Program-made: the position numbers and the translations under genes
Shown here: piece by piece, positions 1 through 8,943 of the stretch
How positions within the stretch are numbered: position 1 is the first letter of the stretch
Layout: the number at the start of each line of letters is the position of its first letter
Notes under the pieces: model-generated
Told to the model about the DNA's origin: nothing
The model's database searches: none
Seen by the model: the letters and a program-made list of their open reading frames with translations, nothing else
Assembly: GCA_002786065.1 (NCBI GenBank)
Contig: NHNY01000030.1
Span: 264,297 to 328,296, forward strand
Source of the DNA: Microcyclospora pomicola
Lineage: Eukaryota; Ascomycota; Dothideomycetes; Capnodiales
Length of the DNA stretch: 64,000 nucleotides
Direction of reading: 5' to 3'

Positions 1-1314
1 CAGGGCTGGCTAGATTATCTGTATGGATTACTGTTACTGAAGTCGAAGTCCGAAGACCTTGCGCAAAGATGGCTGTTACGAAGCGTGAATCTCAATCCGT
101 ACAATTGGGCTGCATGGTTGGAGCTCGCGTCTGTGGTCAACTCCACCGAGGATTTGCAGGCCATCAGCCAACAGCTTCCACAAAACATTATGACCTTTTT
201 CTTCCACATTTACTGCAGTCAGGAGCTATTCCAACAGACGCCGGCCGTGCTGGACTCGTTGGTACAAATGGAAAGCTACTTCCCGCGATCGGCCTTTCTT
301 CAACAACAAAAAGCATTGCTACACTATCACGCCCGTGACCATGAGACCGCTATGCAGATATTCGATAGTCTTCTCAGAGATCATCCGCATCGCTTGGACG
401 GCATGGAGGTGTACAGTAACCTTCTGTATGTGCTCCCACATCGACCGAAACTTGCGACCTTGGCTAGCGTCGCCAGTACGACCGACAAATTCAGACCAGA
501 GACAAATTGCATCCTGGGCAACTACTACAGCTTAATTTCCGAGCACGAGAAAGCAGTCTTGCACTTCCGCCGTGCTTTGACACTCGACCGCAATTTCCAA
601 GCTGCCTGGACCTTGATGGGTCATGAGTACATCGAGCTCAAGAACACCCAAGCTGCTATCGAGTCATATCGACGCGCCGTTGACACGAATCGCAAAGATT
701 ACCGTGCTTGGTATGGTCTAGGACAAGGCTACGAGATGCTCGAGTGCCACTCGTACAGTTTGTTCTATTATCAACGCGCTGCGTCCTTGTGCCCTGGAGA
801 TCCGAAGATGTGGGCGGCGGTTGGGAATGCTTTCAGCAAGTGTAACAAAACGGCCAATGCGATCCAAGCCTACAAGCGCGCTCTCGTTGTCGGCAGTCAA
901 ATGGAGACTGGATCCAGCTTTGGCAGCTCAAACTCTGACCCTCTAGCTCATGCCGTCGGTGGCGCGCTCGATCCACAGATCCTGTACGACATTGCCATCC
1001 TGTATGAGCGCGACAGCAACTGGGAGGAAGCCGCAGCTTTCATGGAGCTGACACTGGCACAAGAAGAGGGTGCAGACGAAGGCGATGAAGGCCTAGGCGT
1101 TACCCAGATCACGTCGCGTGCCCGCTTGTGGTTGGCGAGATGGTGTTATAGTTGTGGCGAGTGGCAGCGGACCATGGAGCTGGCAAATGAGCTCTGTCAA
1201 GATGGCGTTGAAGTTGAAGATGCGAAAAGCTTGGTCCGAGATGTCCGTGCTAGGCTGCATCTCGCAGAACAAGAGATCGCGGAGGAAGATGAAGACGTGG
1301 ACTTTGATAGCTGA
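1..1314 (+). CDS. cdc23: Anaphase-promoting complex subunit 8 (Cdc23/APC8), 3' part
   Basis: This is the C-terminal ~437 residues of a TPR subunit of the anaphase-promoting complex (APC/C), the nuclear ubiquitin ligase that triggers sister separation and mitotic exit. The reading frame is open from base 1 (it begins QGWLDYLYG), so the N-terminus lies outside the window. TPR helices follow one another. The conserved Cdc23 core reads ETNCILGNYYSL, AWTLMGHEYIELKNTQAAI and YRAWYGLGQGYEML, and continues through YYQRAASLCPGDPKMWAAVG. The tail is acidic (EEDEDVDFDS) before a TGA stop. No intron is seen in this part. It converges on the LCL2-like gene downstream. Identity is clear from the TPR core; only the truncation limits it. 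Confidence 0.93.
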   Translation, partial: QGWLDYLYGLLLLKSKSEDLAQRWLLRSVNLNPYNWAAWLELASVVNSTEDLQAISQQLPQNIMTFFFHIYCSQELFQQTPAVLDSLVQMESYFPRSAFLQQQKALLHYHARDHETAMQIFDSLLRDHPHRLDGMEVYSNLLYVLPHRPKLATLASVASTTDKFRPETNCILGNYYSLISEHEKAVLHFRRALTLDRNFQAAWTLMGHEYIELKNTQAAIESYRRAVDTNRKDYRAWYGLGQGYEMLECHSYSLFYYQRAASLCPGDPKMWAAVGNAFSKCNKTANAIQAYKRALVVGSQMETGSSFGSSNSDPLAHAVGGALDPQILYDIAILYERDSNWEEAAAFMELTLAQEEGADEGDEGLGVTQITSRARLWLARWCYSCGEWQRTMELANELCQDGVEVEDAKSLVRDVRARLHLAEQEIAEEDEDVDFDS

Positions 1315-1509
1315 ATCGCATGTCGAAGTCATCAAATCCTGCTGTTTGGCTTGGCTGCCAGCCATCCCAAGAAAAGAGTAATCCGCTCACAGACCTGTCC
1401 CAAGATCGAACATTCGAGAGTCAACGTCAAAGACTGTGAACCCACATTTGTGTCCTACATTTTCGCTAAGTATGTTTGTCCAAATAGTATGACCATTGAA
1501 AGCATAGAA

Positions 1510-1955
1510 TCAAAGCAAGCCTTTCCTCGCCAGCTCAATCTTCCTCGCCGCCTCTTTAGCACTCCAACCCCCCTTGCTCACACAAGCCATGGATCCATCT
1601 CCAAACTCAAACTTGTCCTCCACCGCCGGGAACGCGCAAGGACAGTGATGTGGGAAGTGCACACAAGCTAGTGTTCCGGGGCAGAGATATCTGTCGCAAG
1701 TCGCTAAAACCACGGGCAATGTCAGCGTGATGGATTGAAATAGCAGCTGTATATTAATACTTGGAACAGCTGAGGGATCTATGTCATACCGGCGTTGTAC
1801 TGCGCCTGGTACCAGTCACTGTTGCTTGGCATGTTCTGCGCCTGTTGCTGGTGATGCTGTTGCTGGTTTTGGAACATATGATCGAAGAATTGGAATTGTG
1901 CGAACGCTGGCAGCGCGCCGAGGAGCAGCGTGAGAAGAAGAGTGAAGACCTGCAT
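1510..1955 (-). CDS. lcl2: Lcl2-like small secreted/ER protein (long chronological lifespan protein 2)
   Basis: Two exons on the minus strand, 1955-1790 and 1703-1510, give a 119-residue protein. The 86-nt intron (1789-1704) starts GTATGA and ends TTTTAG, with a CTGAC branch site. Residues 1-20 form a signal peptide ([20 protein letters not shown]). A Gln/His-rich stretch ([13 protein letters not shown]) follows. The Cys-rich core [20 protein letters not shown] is continued by [12 protein letters not shown] and ends [12 protein letters not shown], which is the Lcl2 family signature as I know it. In yeast Lcl2 is linked to ER-associated degradation and chronological lifespan. The exon junction splits the Ala codon before TCDRYLC and restores a continuous family sequence. 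It is divergent from NOP10, 255 bp away. Confidence 0.85.
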
Positions 1956-2037
1956 ATCTGCTATGGAGGGTTTATCACATCATGAACTCTTGCATATATG
2001 TGTAGGGGAATGAGGTGTAGTTGGCTTCAAGATTGAG

Positions 2038-2045
2038 CACGTGAC
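2038..2045. promoter_or_regulatory. CACGTGAC E-box between LCL2 and NOP10
   Basis: CACGTGAC lies in the 255-bp gap between two divergent start codons (1955 minus, 2211 plus). CACGTG is the core recognised by bHLH factors of the Cbf1 type. Binding is inferred only. The same octamer in the other orientation, GTCACGTG, occurs in the next divergent promoter at 5481-5488. Confidence 0.4.
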
Positions 2046-2210
2046 CAGCTTGGAGGAGCTTCACGTCCGTCTTGAGAAATTTCTCGATGCTGAGCTTGAA
2101 GCTTTACAATATTCCAATCGCATATTGTCCAACACACAGACGACACATCGATCCTCAGGCGCATACATTCTTCGCAACACCTTCAAGCATAGCACTTTCA
2201 GCGAGCAAAA

Positions 2211-2601
2211 ATGCATCTCATGTACACCCTCGACGCCTCGGGCAAGCGCCTTTACACCCTCAAGAAGGTCACTACTGGCGAGGTTACCAAGTCTGCGCAC
2301 CCGGCGCGCTTCTCTCCAGACGACAAGTACTCGAGGTACGTGTTCGCCAACATGCGACATTCTCGGTTCAGCTCGAATTCGCAAGAGATGGGGACATGCG
2401 AGGAGATGTGAAGGTTGGATGCGCAGGAATTTCTGCTAACGCTGCCACACGAACAGACACCGAGTCACGTTGAAGAAGCGCTACGGATTGCTTTTGACCC
2501 AACAAAGTGAGTGCGAACCACGCCGATCCACGTTCTCGCCGCAGAAGTATCGAATGCTGACATTTTGCTGCTCAGAGGACAAGAAAGTCCTTGGCCAGTG
2601 A
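2211..2601 (+). CDS. nop10: H/ACA snoRNP subunit Nop10
   Basis: Three exons, 2211-2335, 2457-2506 and 2576-2601, give a 66-residue protein. Nop10 is a core subunit of the nucleolar H/ACA snoRNPs that pseudouridylate rRNA. Exon 1 encodes [20 protein letters not shown] and [15 protein letters not shown]. Exon 2 adds [16 protein letters not shown]. The 26-nt last exon ends KDKKVLGQ. Intron 1 (121 nt) has GTACGT, TGCTAAC at 2434-2440 and a final CAG. Intron 2 (69 nt) has GTGAGT, TGCTGAC at 2555-2561 and a final CAG. Without splicing intron 1 the frame stops at 2411. Length matches the family (58-66 aa). Confidence 0.93.
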
Positions 2602-3158
2602 TTGCCTACAAGGCCTGGACGGACGGAAGAATGATCTGAATATTTCCATAGCGAGGAGTCTGGCGTTTTCTGTTCGACGCTCTGCATACAACTTATTGAG
2701 CATCCGGAAGACGAGGGACCATGAAGGAGATCAAGCCTCGTGTAACGTGTATCCTATCAAGCTTCAACATTGGCGGAGTCACCGGAATGGGGAGAGCGCT
2801 GTCTACAATGATGCGGTTAGAACTTGCTTGCTGAGAAATGGACGAATTGTATTCGTACAAGGTTGCACCCATGTTGATTGCTCAGAAGCATACCTTCGTG
2901 CGGATACTGAGTACCTCATTCAGTGCAATTGCAGTGACAAGACTTCACCAATGCTCATATGCGGCCACTGTAATGCTCATAGGCATCTCATGGATCTAGC
3001 GATTGCTTATTCCAGTTCGATCACAGATACTACATCCAGCACAATGAGCGTGCTGTGTCTCCATCCTTCTTGATATGATCGTTTGATCGTCTCATCATTT
3101 CTCATCACAACACAATACGAGCTGCCCAAATCTTCTACCTGCTCGGTCATGGTGTCGA
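2602..3158. other. Intergenic, convergent 3' regions
   Basis: This gap separates the 3' ends of NOP10 (plus) and the coiled-coil gene (minus). A 160-codon open frame on the plus strand (2591-3073) overlaps the end of NOP10, resembles no family and has no start context worth noting. I see no RNA gene or repeat. Confidence 0.6.
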
Positions 3159-5264
3159 TCACAGTGTAGTGACATTGCTGCGCTTCTCCTCGCCAGCTTT
3201 GCCGAACAGGTACTCGAACTGCTGCGGCTTGGCTTTTCCTACCTCCCCCTGGCCCCACAGGTGCATCAGCTGCTTGACCATGAGCTTCCGCTCCTCTCCG
3301 CTCTTTTCCAGCCTCGCCCGCCAATACTTCTCGCGCTTGCGAATTGCGCTCGAGATCTTAGCATCGAACGCGGCGTTCACAATCTCGGCGTCACTCAGTG
3401 CATTCGTAGCGGTCTCAAGCGCTGCACGAGTATCGGTAAGGTCGGTTCGCAGCACATCACTCGAGGACTTGATCTCGGAGACTTGAGCTTTCAGATCGTT
3501 CAGATCATCTTGGAGTGCATCGCGCTCCAAAAGTGCCGTGTTCATCGCAGACTGCTTGGCCGTCAGGTCGTCGCGTAGGCGAGCAATGTCGGCATCGTCG
3601 TCGGGTTTTTCCATACGCCTGAGCTCCGCCTCTGCCTCGTATGTCGCCTTTTGATCATTGAGCTGCTGCTGAAGGTCTATGGCCTGCCTTTCGAAATTCT
3701 GCATTAGCTTGGTAGACCGTTGCAGTTCGAGGGTTACACGAGGAGCTTCATTGCCAGAGGATGACTTTATGCGTTCCAATTCCGATTGGTACTCGATCAA
3801 TCGCTTGGCCCCTGCTTCGTAATCTGCCTTCAAGTCTTTATTCTCTTTGGTGACCGAGAGCAGCTGCTCGCGAAGCTCGTCGACCTCTATGTTCGTGGCA
3901 TGAGCACTTTCTAACTCCAGCTGCATACGATCCAACTCAGCCTCGGCAGAATTATCGTGAGCGTCCGATCTCTTGTGAGAAGGCTTAGAGGGCGCCTGAC
4001 TGTTGGCGCGAGTGGTGGTCGTCAGGCGGCGCACTTCTCCATCATGTTGCTTACGCATGTTGTTCAGCTCAGTCTTCAGTCGCTGTATCTCCTGAAAGTG
4101 GCTCTCTATCGCATCCGACTGATTTTCCTGTTGATTTTCAAGCTTGTTCGGCTGTGGTTCATGTTTGGCCTGGAGCTTCTCCAACTTATGGTGGAGCTCT
4201 TTCACCTCATCTGCATGGTTCGATTGCAGATCCCGTATTTGTCCTTCCTGCTGCTGAACGCGCTCGCTCAAGGTTCGAACCTTGTCCTGTGTACCTTCGC
4301 ACTGGCTCATCCATTGTTGAGCTTGCTTAGAGGATGCTGCACAGGTCTGTAAAAGGTTTTGCTCGCGCTCAGCAGCTTCAGCCAGTTGAGTTTTATACAT
4401 ATCTTCTCCCTGCTTCCGTGATTTACGTTCTTCTTCCAACGCTAGCTTGTACGCGAGACTGAGCTCCTGGTGATGTCGGCATTTCTCTGCGAGCAGCTCA
4501 ACTTGTGCTTTTAGTCGAGAATCTGACTGTAGGGGAGGGACCTCCTTGCTAGCTTGTGAAGATGCAGGAGATGTCGCGCGACTCGGCACGCGCCCAACAC
4601 TCGATGATATCCTTTGGACACTTGGCTGACGTCTGGTCTGTGTTGGGCTTGCGTCTCTAGCATTTATCGGCGAGTCCAGTTTTGGTGGCACGTGGTGTGC
4701 TGGGATCATCTCAGAGTAGTAATCTTCCACGGTCGGTTGGTGTAGTCCGCTCGGTCGGCGAAGCAGGGGCGTCGATTCTTGACTGTACGGTGCCCACTCG
4801 GAGCTAGCAAGAACCTCTTGCTGCACCCCTTGAACATGTCCTGTGTCATCCTGCTTTGGTTGGCTCCAAGATGAGGCTGTTCTTGGTGGTGTGTTCTCGG
4901 GCGTATGATGGCTTCTGGTTGTTCGGTCCTCAGGCAGCTCTCTCGCCGTTGTCTGTGTGTCGCGCACCTTCAGCGCATCCTCTGTCTCTACATCCTGCCT
5001 TGCTAAGCTCTCCAACGCGTTCGCTTTGCCTCCGACTGTGCCTCTGCCGAAGCTCCCACTATTCATCCACTTCTCGAGGTTGACCGTGAAGTCGGAGGGG
5101 CCTTCGATATCCTCACTGAATACGTGCTCAACTTTTGCTTGAGGCAGTGGCGTAGAACTTGCGCTGTGTGCTTCACCATCTAGAGCACCCAGATCAATGC
5201 TGTAGTGCGAGTCTGTGGGAGACGATGGCTGTGCCCAGGCTCGAGCTGGTGGACTCGACTGCAT
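3159..5264 (-). CDS. Coiled-coil protein, possibly spindle-pole-body/septation associated
   Basis: Single-exon gene of 701 residues. The N-terminal third is low in complexity and probably disordered. It contains a short conserved-looking block, DIEGPSDFTVNLEKWMNSGS (~residues 53-72). From about residue 250 to 640 the sequence is almost continuous heptad coiled coil (KAQVELLAEKCRHHQELSLA, then long Glu/Lys/Gln/Leu stretches). The C-terminus is a second conserved-looking block, KREKYWRARLEKSGEERKLM followed by VKQLMHLWGQGEVGK. The arrangement, with the IEGP-DFT-EKWM and WG-EVG blocks, recalls fungal proteins labelled spindle pole body formation-associated (SnaD-like). That assignment is from memory and tentative. 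It is divergent from the ceramide glucosyltransferase gene 255 bp away. Confidence 0.6.
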   Translation of the reverse strand: MQSSPPARAWAQPSSPTDSHYSIDLGALDGEAHSASSTPLPQAKVEHVFSEDIEGPSDFTVNLEKWMNSGSFGRGTVGGKANALESLARQDVETEDALKVRDTQTTARELPEDRTTRSHHTPENTPPRTASSWSQPKQDDTGHVQGVQQEVLASSEWAPYSQESTPLLRRPSGLHQPTVEDYYSEMIPAHHVPPKLDSPINARDASPTQTRRQPSVQRISSSVGRVPSRATSPASSQASKEVPPLQSDSRLKAQVELLAEKCRHHQELSLAYKLALEEERKSRKQGEDMYKTQLAEAAEREQNLLQTCAASSKQAQQWMSQCEGTQDKVRTLSERVQQQEGQIRDLQSNHADEVKELHHKLEKLQAKHEPQPNKLENQQENQSDAIESHFQEIQRLKTELNNMRKQHDGEVRRLTTTTRANSQAPSKPSHKRSDAHDNSAEAELDRMQLELESAHATNIEVDELREQLLSVTKENKDLKADYEAGAKRLIEYQSELERIKSSSGNEAPRVTLELQRSTKLMQNFERQAIDLQQQLNDQKATYEAEAELRRMEKPDDDADIARLRDDLTAKQSAMNTALLERDALQDDLNDLKAQVSEIKSSSDVLRTDLTDTRAALETATNALSDAEIVNAAFDAKISSAIRKREKYWRARLEKSGEERKLMVKQLMHLWGQGEVGKAKPQQFEYLFGKAGEEKRSNVTTL

Positions 5265-5480
5265 TGCGAAATGACAAGTGCAAGCAGAACAATTTACTGA
5301 AACGCAATCGATATTTCCTCGAGGACAACGAAGGCCGGACCAGGAAAATGTTGCTTAACAATACTTATGGAATGAGGTCCAGAGCTTGAGTCTCTGTTTA
5401 CCTCGCACTCAAAGCACTTTGAGCTTCACGCGACTTGGACTGATAGCGGCAGCATCCGTTATCCTCCACCATCGCGCCAA

Positions 5481-5488
5481 GTCACGTG
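5481..5488. promoter_or_regulatory. GTCACGTG E-box between the coiled-coil gene and the GCS gene
   Basis: GTCACGTG lies 32 bp before the GCS start (5520) in the 255-bp shared promoter. It matches, in reverse orientation, the element in the LCL2/NOP10 promoter. A Cbf1-type bHLH site is the likely reading; function is not shown. Confidence 0.4.
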
Positions 5489-5519
5489 TGTATCTCAATG
5501 CCATGTCGGACATTTATTC

Positions 5520-7239
5520 ATGGTTCTAGGTACCTCCACCACCACCAGCCAGATCAGCTTGCGCTCGTACGACAGCGATAAGTCGCGGATGCCGCCGGCG
5601 AGCTTGGCTGAGGAGACTTTGTCCTCCCCGAAGCCAGGGAATGCTTACACAACAGCCTCGGTGGTCGCGGCTATTTGCTTGATCTGGTACCTGATCGTCC
5701 TACTGGTGTGCAGCATTGGTTACATCCAAATGTGAGTGAACTAACCATGTTCCCAAAGCACGATGTGCTGATCCAGATGCCTCTAGACGACGATATTACA
5801 GCAGTCCTCCGGCCTCGTCGGAATCCGCAAACCTCCAAGAAGAAGATGTTCCTCATGTGACTGTCATCCGCCCAGTAAAGGGCTTGGAGCCATGTCTGTT
5901 CGATTGCCTGGCATCGACTTTCCGTCAATCATATCCTCGAGACAGACTACACGTTCGCTTCTGTATAGCGCATCGTGATGAGCCCGCTCTTCCGATCCTG
6001 GAGCGACTTTTACAAGACTTTCCGGAGCATGATGCGCAGATTCTCGTAGAGGACGAAGATGCGACTCTTCGAGAAGGTGACGATAAACTTGGACCGAACC
6101 CCAAGATCCGCAATATGAGCCGAGCCTACAGAGAAGCCATAGGAGACATAATCTGGGTAATCGATTGCAACATCTGGGTGCCCAACGGCGTGTGCAAGCG
6201 CATGGTCTCGAGACTTGAGGGCCATGGTTCTCAGCAAAAGTACAAACTTGTTCACCAGCTTCCCTTGGTTGTGGACACCTTCGGCACGACCCTGAAGGAG
6301 GAGACTGAAGGTCTACTGACCTCCAGTGCCTCAAGCCATGGATCCCGCACTGGGGAGAACGAGGTGACGGTGCAGGATCGGTCTGCTAGTGAGATTGGTG
6401 GAGGTCGATTTGAAGAGGCCTTCATGGCCTCTGCCCATCCCAAATTCTACGTCGCCATCAATACTGTTGCAGTAGCTCCTTGCATTGTAGGCAAGAGCAC
6501 GATGTTCCGCCGCTCTCACCTCAATAGCCTCACCTCGGACCAGGGGATCGACTATTTCTCGCACAACATTTGCGAGGATCATCTTATTGGCGATCTTCTT
6601 TGGAAGAAGCAGATCCCACAGGAGAAAGCTGGCGAGAAGTGGGGCAAGCACACCCTCTGCATCGGCGATCTTGCGATACAGCCCATGGCCAATATGAGCT
6701 TGCGCGAATACTGGAGTCGTCGAGTACGGTGGCTACGCGTGAGAAAGTTTACAGTGACAATGGCCACGCTTGTAGAGCCTGGCACGGAGTGCTTCCTGTG
6801 CTCTTTGTACGGGGCGTACGCCTTCACCACCCTGCCATTCCTATCCACAGCTCTCAACATACCTCAAACCTGGCTCGCATTTGCTTGCTTCTGGCTACTC
6901 AGCACTTCCATCTGGTGTTTAGTCGATCGCTCGCTCTTCCTCTGTCTTCACTCTGGGGCATCGATAGAATATGATGACGAAACTCCGGTCTTTGTGCAAT
7001 CGCCCGCAAGGCCGTTTGGAGAGTGGTTGGCCGCGTGGCTTGGAAGAGAGGCTTTGGCATTGCCGGTCTGGTTTTGGGCTTTTTGGGCCGGGACTAGAGT
7101 GGAATGGCGAGGGAGAAAATTCTGGGTTGGCATGGACATGAAGGTACATGAGATTGGAAGGGAGACAGCGGCTGCGAAGAAGCGGGACGGAGACGAGGCG
7201 CTGGAGTTGAATGCTCGGTCGAAGAGAAGGAAGGACTAG
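5520..7239 (+). CDS. gcs: Ceramide glucosyltransferase (glucosylceramide synthase, GT21)
   Basis: Two exons, 5520-5731 and 5787-7239, encode 554 residues. The enzyme transfers glucose from UDP-glucose to ceramide at the Golgi/ER membrane, making fungal glucosylceramide. The 55-nt intron is GTGAGT...CTCTAG with CTAAC. The junction gives IQIRRYYSSPPASS running into VPHVTVIRPVKGLEP, the family start of the catalytic domain. A transmembrane anchor lies at ~43-68 (ASVVAAICLIWYLIVLLVC). Catalytic motifs are WVIDCNIWV (second Asp motif), CEDHLIGDLLW (third) and YWSRRVRWLRVRK, containing the (Q/R)xxRW signature. Two or three C-terminal hydrophobic segments follow. An insert with a run of Ser/Gly/Glu (~residues 215-240) varies in this family. 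Confidence 0.92.
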
Positions 7240-7777
7240 ATTCATAACCTGCCTGTCAATCCTAAGCATGACTTGATCTCAGATCTGTTTCCGCACTGAT
7301 CGCTCTGAAATCTCTAGCCAAGGTGTAACACCAATGACTGACGACCCGCGTGAATTGCATTGACTGTGATCAGTGCAAGGTCTTGCAAGCTGTGCTAATT
7401 ACCTCTGGGTTTCGTACCCGAGCAAAGAAGCGCTTCCATCATTTGTGGCCACCTCCGAACAACTTGCGGGTGAAGGGCCCGAGACAGACAAGCGAAGGGG
7501 AATGCGTCTATTCCGGTATTTCGGCTTAGCCTCGCCAGAATAGACTTCAGCAACCAAGGTCCCTATAACTGCCAGGGCTCGCATATACAGGTATCGTTCA
7601 TCTTGTGCCCTGCCTAGCTCTCCCAGGAGTACTCATGGAGATGGCACTGGTTCGAACCGGTGTGAATGCGAAGCCAATGCGCTGAAACAGCTGTTGAAAT
7701 TACAAGCTGCTTCTCAGTCCACCTCGAACTTTTTAAGGCGACTTTCTGCGTTTATGAATCTCATCATCTGTGGCAGA
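7240..7777. other. Intergenic, convergent 3' regions with one near-palindrome
   Basis: The gap lies between the GCS stop and the Yih1 stop. At 7645-7662 there is an 18-bp inverted repeat, CACTGGTTCGAACCGGTG, with one mismatch between the arms. It superficially resembles a tRNA T-arm, but no cloverleaf forms around it. Nothing else is recognised. Confidence 0.5.
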
Positions 7778-8665
7778 TCATTTCTTGGCCTTCTTCTTGC
7801 TAGCATCTTTGCCGTCCTTCGCCGCGTCCTGTGTAAACCCTGCCTTGACAAGTGAGTCTCGCGCCGTCTGATTGATGATCCTGAAACGATCTGGACCGAG
7901 CTGTACGCCGCCGTACCATCGTGTCACCACGACCATGGCGTCCCATACACCCATGAGCTCAAGGAGATGGAGCAGCCTTCCACCTGCAGCAGTCTCTCCG
8001 TCATCATCGCAGTCCTGATACTGCACTCCGTTCTCACCATGGATGCGCCACGCTGTGATGTTGTGCGTGGCTTTGGCCACCTTCTTATCAGTAGCGAGCA
8101 AGTGGCCCAGGTATGTCTGAGCTTGGTCTATGGAATGAACTTGCGCGGCTCGTGCGACAAAGACCGATTTTTTCTCGGTAATGACTTCGGATATTGTCCA
8201 CGGCGGCCGATTCTCCAAGTCGTCTGGAGACTGTTGATGGTTAGCACCAGTCTGGTCTGAAGGCTCAGTATCTTCCTCCTGACCATTTGTCGTAGGATCT
8301 TGTTCCTTCTGGCTCCCTGTGCTCTGATCCATGCCGAGCTGCTGAAGTTTCGCACCAGATTCCTCGATAAGGTCGAAGATACATGGTGCACCTGGTACGT
8401 AAGACTCGGACAGTGTCTCACGCACAAGATCGACGAGGTATGTGCCTTCGCCCTTAGCAGCCTCATTGCCAACGGATTGGGTGCCCAAGACAGATGGCGG
8501 AACATCGGGATACTTTACTGGAAATGCTAAGCGGATTGATATCGCGGGCTGAGCAGGCAGTATCAAGACAAAGATAGATGGTTCAGATGGTATTGGCGTG
8601 AGCGTCTTGTCGCCGTATATGGAGTTGATAGACGTGACTTCATCTTCCAGATCTTCCGAACTCAT
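7778..8665 (-). CDS. yih1: Yih1/IMPACT family protein (RWD + UPF0029)
   Basis: Single exon, 295 residues. Yih1/IMPACT competes with the kinase Gcn2 for Gcn1 and so dampens eIF2-alpha phosphorylation under amino-acid starvation; it acts in the cytosol. Residues 1-~105 are an RWD domain (LEDEVTSINSIYGDKTL; PVKYPDVPPSVLGTQ). After a Gln/Glu-rich linker, residues ~155-270 are the IMPACT/UPF0029 domain. Its signatures include SVFVARAAQVHSIDQAQ, ATHNITAWRI, DCDDDGETAAGGRLLHLLE and VVVTRWYGGVQLGPDRF. The C-terminus is Lys-rich (KDASKKKAKK). The gene is divergent from the beta-galactosidase gene, 278 bp apart. Confidence 0.9.
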   Translation of the reverse strand: MSSEDLEDEVTSINSIYGDKTLTPIPSEPSIFVLILPAQPAISIRLAFPVKYPDVPPSVLGTQSVGNEAAKGEGTYLVDLVRETLSESYVPGAPCIFDLIEESGAKLQQLGMDQSTGSQKEQDPTTNGQEEDTEPSDQTGANHQQSPDDLENRPPWTISEVITEKKSVFVARAAQVHSIDQAQTYLGHLLATDKKVAKATHNITAWRIHGENGVQYQDCDDDGETAAGGRLLHLLELMGVWDAMVVVTRWYGGVQLGPDRFRIINQTARDSLVKAGFTQDAAKDGKDASKKKAKK

Positions 8666-8943
8666 ATTGATAATTCATCTGTGTGAAAACTACATGATGC
8701 GAGCAATCAAAGCGGGATGCAACGTCCAATGTTGGTGCGCTGCACAGGGCTTCTCGCCGGATGAAGTAGAGTTCCACCTTCGGCTCATGTATATATGTAC
8801 CAACCACATCACAAGACTCAAACTTTCATCTCGGGCTAGATAATTGGAGTATGGAACAGTTTCGATCAGACGTTACCTGACTTATTCCTTTCTTGCGTCT
8901 ATCCCCAGGAATCTGCCAGTATTGTTATTGCAGGCTGACGACA

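Noticed and set aside
1761-1985. Leu-rich plus-strand frame that could pass for a small membrane protein
   Set aside because: It is the antisense of LCL2 exon 1 (signal peptide plus Gln/His stretch), which explains the apparent hydrophobicity.
2591-3073. 160-codon open frame on the plus strand
   Set aside because: It overlaps the last NOP10 exon in another frame, has odd composition and matches no family.
3159-5264. Identification of the coiled-coil gene as Cut12
   Set aside because: The N-terminal features I remember for Cut12 are absent. A SnaD-like label fits slightly better, but neither is secure.
7641-7670. GGTTCGAACC read as a tRNA T-loop
   Set aside because: The stem/loop would have an 8-base loop, and no acceptor, D or anticodon stem can be drawn around it on either strand.
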